Counted from the stretch's first letter, positions 26,295 through 43,424 are shown. The stretch is 64,000 nucleotides of DNA from Hemibagrus wyckioides (GCF_019097595.1 NC_080711.1:12250428-12314427); one strand, 5' to 3'. The notes: generated from the letters alone by a model not told the origin. A program made the numbers and translations.

Positions 26295-26428
26295 TCTTTC
26301 ACAAATGTTTGTAAAAACAGTCCGCATGCCTAGGTGCTTGATTTTATACACCTGTGGCCATGGAAGTGATTGGAACACCTGATTCTGATTATTTGGATGG
26401 GTGAGCGAATACTTTTGGCAATATAGTG
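25181..26428 (-). mobile_element. Tc1-like DNA transposon, nearly intact
   Basis: This 1248-base element is bounded by identical 29-base terminal inverted repeats that start CACTATATTGCCAAAAG. It is flanked by TA dinucleotides at 25179-25180 and 26429-26430, the target duplication of the Tc1/mariner superfamily. It encodes a DD34E transposase on the minus strand. The identity of the repeats and the single visible defect in the coding region suggest a fairly recent insertion into the TBC1D16-CBX4 interval. Confidence 0.95.
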
Positions 26429-26529
26429 TATATACAGAATACGTTTATATTGGTGAGATACTCACTCTACAACATTTGTGAATTTTTGATGCTTAATGAT
26501 TTATAATAAAAGGCGTTAAAAAAAGTGTG

Positions 26530-26716
26530 CTCTCTCTCTCTCTCTCTTTCTCTCTCACTTTCTATCTGTCTGTCTCTCTCTCTCACTTTCTATCTGTCTG
26601 TATGTCTGTCTCTCTCTCTCTCTCTCTCTCTTTGTCTGTCTGTCTGTCTCTCTCTCTATCTCTCTCTCTCTTTCTCTCTTTCTATCTGTCTGTCTCTCTC
26701 TCTCTCCCTCTCTCTT

Positions 26717-26771
<55 letters not shown>

Positions 26772-26784
26772 ATCTGTCTGTCTA

Positions 26785-26819
<35 letters not shown>

Positions 26820-26824
26820 TTCTA

Positions 26825-26872
<48 letters not shown>

Positions 26873-26878
26873 TCTCTT

Positions 26879-26929
<51 letters not shown>

Positions 26930-26954
26930 GTCTCTCTCTCTCTCCCTCTCTCTT

Positions 26955-27009
<55 letters not shown>

Positions 27010-27014
27010 ATCTA

Positions 27015-27061
<47 letters not shown>

Positions 27062-27120
27062 TTCTATCTGTCTGTCTGTCTCTCTCTCTCTCTCCCTCTC
27101 TCTCTTTCTCCCTCTCTCTT

Positions 27121-27151
<31 letters not shown>

Positions 27152-27152
27152 T
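26530..27152. repeat. 0.62 kb (TC)n / (TCTG)n pyrimidine tract
   Basis: One strand is almost entirely pyrimidine for about 620 bases. Long CT runs alternate with CTGTCTGTCTG islands, TTTCTATCTGTCTG units and CTCACTTTC blocks, so the tract has a higher-order repeat built from tens of bases. The large Ser/Leu ORFs (up to 261 codons) and their Arg/Glu/Asp antisense partners are translations of this tract and not genes. Confidence 0.97.
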
Positions 27153-27600
27153 CTCCGCGTAGGCGCGTGTCTCAAAGAGCCCGCGCGTGCATCCTCCTCC
27201 ACATCATCATCCTCATCCTACATCTTACTCCTCATCATCACCACCATCAGCACAATACCTGCCGTGCCGCGCGCGCCGCCGCGAGAGAAAAGCCCGGGGA
27301 TGAATATTAATGAGCGCGCGGGGGAGGCGAGGAGCGCTGCTGCCTCACAAATCCTCCAGAAAATGAAATGGAGAAAAACATATTATACGCGTCATTTTCA
27401 GCAGCCTCTGCAATCTCATTTGCTTCTAGTGCATTTTAATAAGATCAGGCAAGAACCCACAGATAAAGAGCCCAAGTCCCTCAAGCGACTGAGTGTGTTT
27501 TCACGCCTTTCAGCCTGAAGCCGCACCTTGTTGACCTTTACATTGAATAACGGGCCTTCCCGGGCAGCACTGTTCAAGGAGAAGCCACCAGTGGAAAAAT
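27153..27600. promoter_or_regulatory. CpG-rich block next to pyrimidine tract, candidate promoter or enhancer
   Basis: Directly after the pyrimidine tract the sequence becomes GC- and CpG-rich (GCGCGTG, CCGTGCCGCGCGCGCCGC at 27260-27280, GAGCGCGCGGGGGAGGCGAGG). It then passes into a complex unique segment to about 27590. An ORF crosses the region but its first part is repeat-derived and it resembles nothing known. A CpG-rich start next to a CT tract could be the promoter of an unannotated, perhaps non-coding, transcript. The candidate enhancer reading rests only on composition. Confidence 0.35.
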
Positions 27601-27784
27601 ACAAGCAAGCAAGCAGGGATAATCAAATGTGAATGTAAAGTTATTAGCTAACTCTGTATCACTTGCTGCTTGGGGGTATTTCCATGTCCACTGTACTTGC
27701 ATTATCACTGAAAAAGCAAAATTTTCTCTCACTTCACTTCAATAACATTATTATATTCTGTATTTTGTTTATTTTATTACATTG

Positions 27785-27816
<32 letters not shown>

Positions 27817-28515
27817 CTGTATATTTTGGCCTCACCCTAATTATTTCAATATGTCTGGACATACTCTAAAAATAATAAATAAACCTGTCTGTTAAAACCA
27901 AGCCTAGTTGTTGTGGCTACCCTTAAATTACATCTTAGACTGTATTAGATGTTTAGAATGACCTTGGTCGAACCAAAACTATGGCTGCCAGGCTCAGAGT
28001 GGGGTGTGTATGGAATAATGCTGTTCTATGAAAAAATAAATTATATCCCTCTCATATAACATAACAATTGGGTATACTTTTTTCTTTTTTGTTAAAGAAC
28101 CACTTTGTGAAAATTCCACGCAAAAAGTTGGCTTCTGTTATTATTTAGACTACAATAGTTAGACATGTTCTCTTACCAGCCTTGCTCTTTTCTCTTCCTT
28201 GACTTTCCCATGTCTGAAAAGTTACAGCTTCACCTCGAAGTGTTACAAAGTGTTGAGATGCCGAACAGACGACTCCTTGCAGGGAAGCTTCACCTTATCA
28301 ACAATGAAACCTTTTTTTCCCTCCTGATTATATGGTGCATCCACTGTACTTTGTAGGTTGTTAAAATAGAAGGAGAAAGTATTGTATTGAGAAAGTAAAG
28401 TACTGATCAGTAATGAACACCTTCAATCAGAATTGTGCATTAAAAAAATGCTGTGGTTTAAATATTATTAATATGGTTTATAAGTGGAATAAATAGCCCT
28501 ATCTGTTCAGTGTAT

Positions 28516-28517
<2 letters not shown>

Positions 28518-28571
<54 letters not shown>
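28518..28571. repeat. (AAT)n microsatellite
   Basis: About eighteen AAT units. Confidence 0.95.
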
Positions 28572-31500
28572 TTACTTGAATTGTAAGTGTACAGCAAAAA
28601 AAAAATTGATAAATGAGATTGAGAAGGCTGGAGATTAGTCATGTTTATAGGGAAAGCCTTAAAGGTGAAACTAGATAATTAGTGATTCAACTCATCCTAT
28701 TAATGTCATGCAGGTTAAATAGAAAAGCTTTCAGCAATCAGTTCATTTTTCTAAAAACTTGTCTAGAATGTTTAAGACCAGCCTAAGGGGTAATGGAAGT
28801 CTGTGTTTTCGATGTCTTTTCTGTCTTGCGTGCTCTTTTATCTGTCTTGCATTTTTTGTTCGAATGAATCAAATATAACCCAGCATTTATCGAAAGGAAA
28901 ACCCTGACATATATAGAAACATCAAACTAGATCATGCAGAAAAAGACAGAGCAAACCATTGCAGATAACATGTGCAATGAATAGCACATATGAGTCACCG
29001 CTGTGTCATTTCTGTCTTCTTTCACAATGACTAAAAGACCTGTTTGAGGTTTGTGAGTAACCACAGCATTTTGTTCCTGTTATAGCATCCATGCAGATTC
29101 ACATGTACATGCACTACACTTCAGAAAATTTGTATAGTGTTATTAATGTTCTTTGTTAAAGCTTTGGGTTTATATGAACTCCTCCCAAAGCTTACATCCT
29201 AATATTCTTTCAACAGCTTGTACAGTTTTTATGATAGATCTTTTCTGACCTGCTGGCCAAGTCTTCAGGAAATGGGAACACATTGTCCCTGTGGGAGACA
29301 AAAGATTGCAATTAGAGTATGAAATCTGCAATCTTCGAAAATACGATTAAAAGGAGATTTTAATGAAACTGAGGAATCTAGTGCACTACTGACTGCTGGA
29401 CATATTTCACATATCCTATTTTTATACTGATCTAATAGGCAAGATTTATGTTCGCAGGGTTTATAACATATTGCTTGTGTTAGAGAAGGTTCAAGTAAAG
29501 ATATACAAATATGAAGATACGCAAGATAAAGTTATCACTTCTATCTGCATACCTTCTTCTTTCTGTCACCTTTAGCAACCTGAAAGTTATCATTACAATA
29601 AATGCAATAAATGAAAATCTGGAACAGTTTAAAAATCTAGTGAATGAAGAACCTTTGCCTTTGTTAAATGTTGAACCACTTTGAAGAGCACCTTAAAATG
29701 AAATAAAATCAAGCTTCCTTCCAGGATCTGAAGTTATGTGAAGGTATTCGGCTTATATTTTTTCAGCAACTGGTACAATTTACAATTTTCTGTGTAAGTG
29801 CTTTTAGATATTCCACAACAGATATTTTTGATCTTGTGCTGCAATAAAACCTTCCTTATCTGAGAAACTTGTGCATATATTTATTGTAATCTATGATCAA
29901 ATGGTCCATTGCCAGTATCTTTTCGATTTGATTGATATAATGCAGATACAATGTAGTCAGAAATTTGCAACAAAGCCACTTGGATCATACAGGGGAAAGA
30001 TCCTAATGCAGAGGAGATGAGCAGTATTTCACACCCATAGTTTAACCACTGGGGTCACTGATTAAGGAGATTGTGCATAGTGACCTGGGTCAGGCTGTCA
30101 TGGCAAGCTTTTTCCCAGACACACCGTCCCCTTTCCTTGTCACTGATCTACGGCCTCTGCTGAATGTGACGGCTCTGTAAATCCTGGCAAGAGGGGGAAA
30201 CATTAATCATATATTTTTGGTGAGAACTTTCTACCAGTTTCTTTCTCTAGGCAAAATATCCTTTGATATGATCTGTTATTTTTTTTGTTGGTTATTAATG
30301 CTTCTGTGCATCTTTAAGTATAAAAGAAGGATAATAATAAACAAATTATTATTACTCTTGTCAGAGCTAAGCCCTCCTGTTGTCCTTGGGGGGTTATTTA
30401 TTTATTTATTTATTTACTTATTTATGTTTCAGAAATATGCTTTTGTTTTAAGTAAATGAAATCTATCGACCATAATGTCATTTTGTGGTAATAAGTGTAA
30501 ATAAAATTAATTTAAAGGAGGTAAACAGAATTGAGTGATAAGGGTTCAATTCAGTGAGATTTTTTTTTTTATCCAGGCTGATTCTCAGTAATATGACTAC
30601 GTTAACCTTCTCTTCGGGTAAAATCTTTCTTTCGTTCTTTAAAATAATTTATCCACCAAGTTTAAAAAAGAAACACGATTTTATTTTTTTTTATTGTTGA
30701 TAATCACATAGAAGACTCTGATAAAGAATCATTTTCTCATGGTATTCATGTGCTTTTTAACCATACTTGTAAAAACATTCATTTTTGTTATTTGTCTGCC
30801 TAATTCACACTAATTGTACTTAATGGTTCATTAAATTGCCTATTTTTCTTTTTATGTCCTCCAGTACGTAAGTCTTTTGTAATCGGTTTCGGTAAAATCT
30901 CTGTAACATGTCAGCGTTGATGCTTTGGCCTTTTCTCCGAGTCTCTGAAAGAGCAAGCTGTGTAGTGGGGCACAGCAGAGGTAGCACAAGCCAGAAAAGG
31001 AGAGCTGAGAACAATAGGCATATTGCAGTATTTTGCATCACACCTGAGTCATGCAGTCGATCAGTTCAGTGTGCTTTGGCTTTCGTCGTTCAGATCTGCA
31101 GGGAGAATTAAAAAAAAAAAAAGTGGGAAAGCAAAAGCAGGCAAGACGTATCACGTTTCTTAATTTGAGGTTCTTATAGAAGGTTTTTACTTAAACTGCA
31201 CCCTGTGCCATTTTAAAAGGGAAGATGACAGAGTGTCCGGTGGAAAGAGCAGGTTATGGGTTTCTCTCTTTTGTGGATGTGAGAGCTGGGTGGCTTTATA
31301 CTATATCTGCGTGTCTGTGTAAGTGTGAGGGTTAGCATGACTCATCACTTCATTTTGTGCAAATAGGAAATCCTTTCCAAATTCATTAATTATGTTTCAT
31401 TTATCAGCTTTATCAGTTGACCCAGAGGAGTGGAAATTCAGCTACCGGAACCGGATGTCAAGGGGCTGCTGACAGGAGGGATTCATCTTGGGAAAGTGAG

Positions 31501-34123
31501 ATGCTCAGTGATACACACACAGTGCCAAGCAAAACACCTCCACCCATAGTGTGCGGAGATTCGTTCTGGGACAGAGCTCTGCTCAGTGCATCAGTCACAC
31601 ACTGATTTACGTGAGACTGTCCTTCTAGATCTCACTAGGGCTTGGCAAGCAGCTTTAGATCCAGGAAATTCAGTCATTTAGAATACAATAGGACCACTGT
31701 CAAATAAATCAACTTTTCTCCTTTTTTTTTTTTTTAAAAAAATATGTTGTTTAAAACAAGATCCACATTCCTAGGGCTTTCTGCTACAGTGTACAGTCTA
31801 AGTAATGCTGTATTGATTTACAATTAAGTTCAATGGGAGGAAAAAATCCATAACCTTCCTTTTATATAAGCATCTGGCACTTGTGCAATACATTCAGAGA
31901 GAATTAACTTCTAGAAAATTCGATGTACATAGTTTACCTAATGTGTGTGGTATTTTTACTTTTTCTTTTTTACATTTGGTAAAATTAACACTGCATCCAA
32001 CTCAGTTCTACTATTTTTAACCAAAGGTGTTGTTCAGTCATTTTCTATGTTCTGGTTCATATAGATGTCTAATTTAAACTGTCTACATTGATGCATCACC
32101 TTGGAGGGGGGGCTCTGTGACCAGATCATTAAACCTGACACATAATTAATTTTTCCTCAGCCTACTTTCATACTTGCTGTCAAAAAAACCAAATAAGGTA
32201 TGCAGTAACATGATGTGGCCTACATGTGTTAGAACATGCTTGGCTGGTATACAGACATTTGAGATCAGAGATAGAGCTTATTATCAGCCAGCACTATATA
32301 AAAGGCAGGTACAGAGTGCATATCATGTATGTATAAGCTATTGTAACAGTGCCCTTGTATGGATTGTGTGCATCATTTAGAAACCCATAGGAGAAACACT
32401 GCCTTCTCGTGATGGAAAAATATTCGGCATTCCATTCTTGCTTTCATTTCCAGATTTAATGCCAATTCTCAGTCATCATTGTTCTTTCATCTAATAGAAG
32501 ACACCCCTTCTCATCTTTGAAATTTGTGCTTGAAACACACTGTGCTTCCAATCACATGTCACCCAGAAGCAGTGGAGTGGATTTCCATATAGATAGACCA
32601 ACGCATTAAAGTTGTCCGCCTGCATCCAGCATCCCTCCTGTTAGACGCTGATTGAGAGACTGAGTGATGCTCCTTTCATCTGTATCATCACTCTCACCCG
32701 TCCCACCTCTCTAGTCGACCCATCCAATGCCTGCTTCATTGTTCTTGAACTAGAACTAACCTTCTTGAATTGAACAGACCAAACTGTTCTGCCAGCATGG
32801 AATTTGGTTACAGCTCAGGAACATGCAGCTCAAGGTTGCAGTGTAAAATAGCTTTGTTGGCAGGCAGAGCTGATAGTTTGTTGTCACGAGAAGGAGGGTG
32901 GCCTTGTGCGCTGCTGATGGGCAAGTGTGAATTAAAATGCAATTAAAACAGGCAAATAAGCTCTCCCTAGAGATACTATTGAGGAGGGGAAAGACAAGAG
33001 AGAGTAGTGCTTCAAGGGAAGGGCTTGTGCCACTCTTGATTTGCATGACATTGGAGTCAGCAGTTGAAGAGCAAAACAGAAGATACAGAAGAGATGCCTT
33101 CAATGTAGACTTTACAGAATTTGTAGACTTACCGTGGTGGGTGGCGATTTTTTTTTTTTTTTTTGGATTCTCAGATCAAATGCCTCAGTGCCCCAAGACA
33201 AGCACAACACTATTGTTCAGTCCACTCTGTTTTGTCAAAGGCTAGAGCATTAGGGTGCTGTTATTGCAGAGGATAGACATGCAGCACAGAGACAATAAAA
33301 CAGACAGGAAAATGCCTGAGTCAGTGCTCGATATGGTATTGACGGCTTCACTAGTACAATCCTGCAGGATCCCACTGCACCAAGGGGAGCTGCACTGTCT
33401 ATGGCAGCCCCCCTCCCCCTTGCTCAACCCTATCCCCAACCCCCTCCCTTGCTCTGGGGAAGGCTCAGTGGGTGGAGGGGGGTAGCAGGAGCATCATGCC
33501 GTGGTACTGGAGGGTGCTCTCCTCCACACAGACACACACACACTCACTAGCTTGATAATGACATTGGCAGTGAGAGACGCTGGTTTAATTGTGCCCAAAT
33601 ACTGTAGCTCATTGTAGTAAAGCTACATGAGCAAATACATCATTAACTACAGCCAATACTGAAAAAACCTGACCTGGGTTGGATCTATACAATTTATTGA
33701 CTTTTTAATCAAGTGAGCTAGCTACAAAGTGTTGCAAAAGATAAATCTGGAAAAAATTACCTTGAAAATTTGATAAATAAAACTGTTGTTTATTACAATC
33801 TTATGTTTGTACTTTCTGTTTTGTAAAAAAAAAAAAAAGTGAATAATGTTCTCCATGGAAAAATACCACGATCCAAGTTTTCTGAGGCCAGGGAACAAAG
33901 CTAAAAGAGTAACATGACTAAAATGTAACATTTTTCATATTGTGTGCAGCTTTAATATCTGCCTGTTAGATGACTAGGACGTAATGACCTCCCACTAAGC
34001 TGAGTTAGAATCGCTGCAGGCCCCTCTTAACATTTTCTCCTAATACCCCTCCAGCTCTGAACCAATCCTCTTCTTTATCCCTTTATGGTAGGATAAATGT
34101 GATGCTTGGCTGGGCAATGGAGG

Positions 34124-34156
<33 letters not shown>

Positions 34157-35219
34157 CTTTCTTTGGCACTGTGGTGCCAGGCACTCAATAAGCAAACCTG
34201 TTTGTGTCTGGAAGAGTCCGTACTTGGAAACACTGTGCAAAGGTTACAGTTTAAGATCTCCTTGTGAGCTCTGATCTCTGTCTGCTGCAGACTGGAGTCC
34301 ACTTAGGATATTTTTTTTGCAGTATAATGTATTATAGTTCAATATAGGGTGGACAAATGGCAACACAAAACCTTATTTATAACAGGAACAGATTAGAATG
34401 GTCAAGTCAGTTTTCTGGCTTGCCTTACGAACAACTGGCATGGTGCTGTTGGAGGTATTCCAATGGACTTACTTGGACCGTTAAATCAGTTTGAAAATTA
34501 AGTCATAGACCATTTTATTGAATGAACTTGTCACGCTCGGCTTTTTTTTACCAACTTTTTTTCTTCTTCTTTTCTTACAATGAAATCCTTCTTACCATGA
34601 AAATGCTGTTATCTGGAAAATGGTAACAAAAATAAGCTATAAGAGGTATATTTTATTGACTTTGCTTCCCATGGTTTTGCCCTGTCAGTAACATGCTTAA
34701 TAGTGTTTTGCAGACTACTGTTCAATCCTCCCGGTGTATCCCTGCAGAATTGGATTAAATTGGGTTATACAGAGAATGACAGCTGATAATTAAGACACTT
34801 AATAGGATCACAAGATATTTTAATAGTCAAACTAATTTATAAGAGCTAAGAAATAAGCAAGGGGGGGAGGAGGAGGAAGATGTCCACGTTGCTAAGACTT
34901 ATTTCAGAAGCTCAATCTACCCTTGAGTGTGAATTGGCCAAGATCATGCAGGAAGCCTCCCTGCAATGTGATGCTCTGAGGACAATATTTCCCCCCCAAA
35001 CGCCTTAAACCTTGAGCCAAGACATCAAGGTCAAACAAAGAGAAGGTTTTGTTTGGCTGTCGGTTATTTTCCATTAAGTTGCTGGCTTGTGTGCGTGTGT
35101 CTATATGTGTATGTGTGTGTATGTGTTCCTGGTACTCCAGCAGCGTAGATAATGTGCAGTTGGGTACAGGGGCTTCCTGGAAGCATTTTTGTCTGTTATT
35201 AGCGGACCACACGATTCCT

Positions 35220-35880
35220 CACATGCGATACGGTTAAAGAAGCGTATATACACCATTAGATGTTTACACTCGGTTTCGTGTCTATTCGGTTTCGCGCCGC
35301 TTTTTCTCCTTCGCCTCCGCGGCAGCAGGGCGTATTCACTTCTCATCCCAGTGTGAGCAGGCAAAAAATAATATATGAGGCTGCGATTCATTTTTCTTTC
35401 GTTATAAGCCATTTTCCACTCCAGGGTTTGGCTTCATCGTGATTAATCGATCATATATTATGTTTTGGTTGAGAAACTTGTGCTTGTAATCACAACTAAT
35501 GGCGATATTTTGGCAGTTCTTGTTCATGACCATATAAGGTCGGGTAGTGCTATGGCGTTGCTGCTTCGCCATAGGCTGACTGTTGCCACCTCGCGCAACA
35601 CTTTAACCCTTTACTTGCTAAATTTTATTCGTTGGCTGCCTTCGCAATATCAAATTAACTGCTTGCAAACGTCTTTTTTTGCTCCACGCTACACTGCGAT
35701 CTGTAATACACTGTGCGGTGTGTGCTTCAGTGCTAGTTTATTGAAGCATAGCGCGGTCTGGATGCTCGTTTCTATGCGCACACTTCCCGGAGATTTCTGT
35801 CGCTCGTGCAAGTTACTGTACGAAACCTCACATGGACTGCACATTTCTCTGCTCTGCGGTTTTAATTCATAGTCAAGCCT
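35220..35880. promoter_or_regulatory. Candidate upstream regulatory region with CArG box
   Basis: The block is unique and CpG-containing (TTTCGCGCCGC, CCTCCGCGGC near 35290-35325) and has an exact serum-response-factor CArG box, CCATATAAGG, at 35530-35539. Homeodomain-type GATTAATCGATC lies near 35440. It lies about 1.8 kb upstream of the CBX4 start. A 135-codon ORF (35465-35872) crosses it but has no recognisable domain. Function is inferred only from composition and motif content. Confidence 0.35.
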
Positions 35881-37019
35881 CCTATGTGGGTGCTCTTAAC
35901 TAGTCTGCGTTAAAAATCAGGGTTGAAAGACCCTAAAACAACACAAATAAGCAATCGAACAGGTCTGCATTATATGCGAAGAATAAATACACTGACCTAC
36001 ATTTCTTGGAAGTTGCTTGTATTAATAAATGGATAAAAAAATATATATTTATATATTTATTTCGCACTAATAGAGTTCAAACCTTACATTAAAAACTCAT
36101 TTACAGAACATTCTCATAAGTTAAGGTACCAAACTTTTCCTTGTATTATAAACTGCACATCTTTTGTACCTTTAGTAGTCTATATGTCTGTTACATGGGG
36201 GAGTGCATATGGTGTAATGCTTTAAAAGGCACCTTAGGGGTCTTTGAGGTCTAATCATATTCCTGGAATTATTTTTTAAAAGGTAAAGGAATACACAGCC
36301 CACTAAAAGGTTCAATATACCCTTCACAGTGCCAGCCCAAAGAAAAAGAAAAGTTGCATTGCTATTCCCGTTATCCCTGAAAGTATATGCCTGTTTGTAG
36401 GTTATATACAAAAAATGTCGTAAAAAAATAAAGTAAAATGGTGCTCTTATGAAAGCATTTTGGCGACAATGTCAGTTTTATAGGCCTGTACTTGAAGGTG
36501 TGATGTCGAAAAGCAAAATAGTGACATCATAAATTTAACTCGATTACTGAACTGCAATAGATAGGAACGGATCGTTTCTATAATGAGGATGTTTTTTAAT
36601 GACTGTCGGTTCAGGTTAGCCTAAAATGGCTGCAAAATGTCTGAAGCATGACTTGGCAAAAAATATTTTCATCACTTGTGTTAGCATGCTGTGAAATCAC
36701 CTAATGCTCTGGGTGGAGGTGCTAACACGTGTATATGAATTTTTTTTTTTTACGTCTGGTTCTGTATTAAATTGATGTGGTGGGGGGGGAGTGGAAGTGC
36801 AAACGGTATGATTATTTTTTTCGGTTAAACTAGGTTATGCCTATGCAGTCTGTTAATTAGGTCTAAGTGTTTGCATTTACATGCAACGAGCGGTGTGCAT
36901 GCATGAATCGTATTGAAGGCAGCAAGCAGAAAGATATTTAGTCATGCAGTTGTGCGCAGCACCTCGGCTCTCTGCACTCGTGAGGTTTCAGTTAAGTCTC
37001 CCTCCTCCTCTACCACCTC

Positions 37020-37304
37020 CTCCCCTTGCTCTGACGTCACGCGCCTATTGCGCGAACTATTTTCTGTAGCAACAGCAGTGAGTGTATTTCACCCGCTTAC
37101 CGCTAACGAGCACCGAAATACGAGCAAGGGTCAGGGAGAGGGAGAGAGCAAGGGAGAGGGAGGGAGGGTTAGCGAAAGAATTCATCTGAGCCACAGTGGC
37201 TGTAAAACTCACCAGCAAAAAAAAATTACTGCTAAAGCATCAACGGTAGAAGGCAAAGAGGGGGGAAAAATCGCGCTCTCGCTTCGTACGCCTCGGAGCG
37301 AGAA
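37020..37304 (+). promoter_or_regulatory. cbx4: CBX4 promoter and 5' UTR
   Basis: The sequence before the CBX4 start is rich in GC, with a full palindromic cAMP-response element TGACGTCA at 37032-37039 directly followed by CGCGCC. A purine-rich GGGAGAG stretch follows at 37132-37170. No TATA box stands out, which fits a CpG-type promoter. The transcription start was not determined. The context of the ATG is GAGAAATGG, a good Kozak match (A at -3, G at +4). Confidence 0.6.
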
Positions 37305-41053
<3,749 letters not shown>

Positions 41054-42128
41054 CGGCCTTCGATCTGACACCGAGGACTGCTGATGCTTATATGGATTTG
41101 TAGATATGTAATTATTAGAAGAATTCTGTACATATGTATCTATAATTTGTCATGTATAGAAAGCAATTTTTTTTTGCAGTGTAGGTTTTTTTATTTCATT
41201 TGGAATATGTTTAAGGCCTGTACATGCACAGATTAAAATGGAGTGTTTTGAATGTTTAAAAACAGGTACAGTCTGTACTTTGAAGGAATCAATATGGGAG
41301 AACATGCTTAAGAAGTTGTTAAAGCATCACTGAACAAGCACTTACTTGCTTTCAAGATCTTGCACACTAAATGAAAATGACCGTTAAATACAGATGTGTG
41401 CTTTATATTTCAAGCCTTATTTAAACCATCTCTTTTCCAGTGCAAACATGGTTTTACAATATTATACGTTCCTTACAAATAAGTCTGTGACATTTTAGGC
41501 AGTTAGAGCAGAACTTAATCTAATGTCAGATGGATATTCAGGGTGTTTTGTAGAGTTTTTCTTTTTTAAATCTGTATTTTACTTTAAAGCCACACTTCCA
41601 TTGCTGCATAGTTGATTCTATTGGGAGAGATACAGGTCTTTGCTGTGCATTGTTGAAATAACCTCAATCACACAGCACTGTTTGCTCATTTGGTTATCTT
41701 CACCTTCCCATTTAATGGTGTAAGCTGCACTTTGTCATCAGTTAAGACGCTTTAGTTAAGGCCTGAATGACACTGATCAACAGGGTAGATCTTCCCTATC
41801 ATACTGTGGTTGAATTTCATGCTGATGAACTTGTACACCAGTACATGTCTTTTTTTCCTTCCTGAGATTCTACACATTGCATCATACTTATAACTGCTGA
41901 AATGGTTTTTATTTTTATGTCATGTTTTTTTTCCTCTGTCTATATTTTCGGTGTGACATACTAATAACAATGTATGACCAAACAATTTATTTTAGACCAT
42001 TTGTAACCCTGTAGCACATAATATTGTAAAACTGCTGCTAAAGTGTATTACTTAGTTGGAGTAATATGTTATGGGGGAAAATGCAGAATATGCTGTAGTC
42101 ATCATTAGTCTAAATTTGCCTTAAATGA

Positions 42129-42174
<46 letters not shown>

Positions 42175-42645
42175 TAGCGTATCAATATTTTACAAAGCTT
42201 ATTGTAGTGAAACAATCATAGTCAGTACCATATCCAGACAGCAAATCTATCAGGTTTTTGAAGTGGACCTGACTTAACACTCGTGACTCTACTTACGACA
42301 AACCATTATCCATGGAACTGACAAAAGTATGAAGCTTTTAGATGTGATCAGTAGATGTGGCTTGATTACTGGAAGCACAACAAAAGCAACAAAGCCAAAA
42401 ACGAGACCAAGAATTATTTGGTACTTTGTTCAACAGTGATATTTTAGAAAGGTGGGTAGGTTCATTGTTTCATTTAGCAGGAGAGGGATTCTACTGCTAT
42501 TTCACATGTGTCAAGATGTTGATTTCAGAAACTGCCCTCCGATACACAACAATGATTAAAAAAACGACAAAAATTAACAAAACTTTAATAAATCACGTCA
42601 TGATGTTTCAGAGCTCGTGTTCTTTCTTTTGGTTACTTGAATAAA
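41054..42645 (+). other. cbx4: CBX4 3' UTR, probable
   Basis: The sequence after the CBX4 TAA is AT-rich without open frames. An ATTAAA lies at 41232 and AATAAA hexamers at 42587-42592 and 42640-42645, so the transcript may end near 41.25 or 42.65 kb. An (AAT)n array lies within it at 42130-42172. Confidence 0.55.
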
Positions 42646-43331
42646 AAAAAAATGTTCTTTTAATTAAACACACATAACCATATGGGCTTATTTGATTATC
42701 CAAAAACAAGGACACATCTAAGGTATGTTATTTTGTGTGTTTCATCAGCCCTGGAGCACCACTTCAACTTTAAAAAGCATTTTGAGTTATTAGTAGCCTG
42801 AAGCTTGACGTTTCAGTGTTCGTCACACTGTGCTGAGAAATTATCAGTGAGTGCAGCACTGTTTAGGATAAGCACAATCTCACTTCCCATGACAGGCGGC
42901 TTAAACAATAATTCAAATATCTTCTACCACTTGACCTGAAAACCTTCTCATTAATTAAAGCCTTAGGCCACGAGGAAAGAGATACACGGACCTAAAAAGA
43001 ACAGCAGTTTCGGGACAGAAACGGTACAAATCTAGAAAGTATGAGAGCAACAAAATCCAAACTTTTTTTAAGGACCATTTAGCAACAGATTTGCATTAAG
43101 GTGCTTCATTTATAGCAAGTCTGTAATGTGATATCCACACTCATATGGAAATGCACTATACAGTCCAAACATGAGTAATTAATGTGGCATTACTCCTTAA
43201 TATGTACCACATGTTCCACCACATAGCATTCATATGTGGTTGTAGACACATTTTGGTGAACATTTCAAAATGGAAAAGATGTTATGACACACAAGTGTAC
43301 ATATTAATTAGGCAATGCACAGTTAAACTTC

Positions 43332-43333
<2 letters not shown>

Positions 43334-43421
<88 letters not shown>
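43334..43421. repeat. (AT)n microsatellite, about 88 bases
   Basis: An uninterrupted AT alternation, self-complementary and able to extrude as a hairpin. Confidence 0.97.

Positions 43422-43424
<3 letters not shown>

Larger units (their letters stand above)
27601..36900. other. Intergenic upstream of CBX4
   Basis: No coding exon is recognised. Simple repeats are (TG)n at 27784-27816, (AAT)n at 28518-28571, (TTTA)n at 30395-30424 and (CT)n at 34125-34153. Unique, less AT-rich blocks at 30060-30200, 31200-31620, 32980-33500 and 35220-35880 are candidates for CBX4 regulatory DNA. The rest is AT-rich with no recognisable transposon. Confidence 0.6.

Noticed and set aside
26525..27310. 261-codon and 211-codon Ser/Leu/Cys ORFs
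   Set aside because: They are translations of the pyrimidine tract; all frames are open because the repeat has no stop codons.
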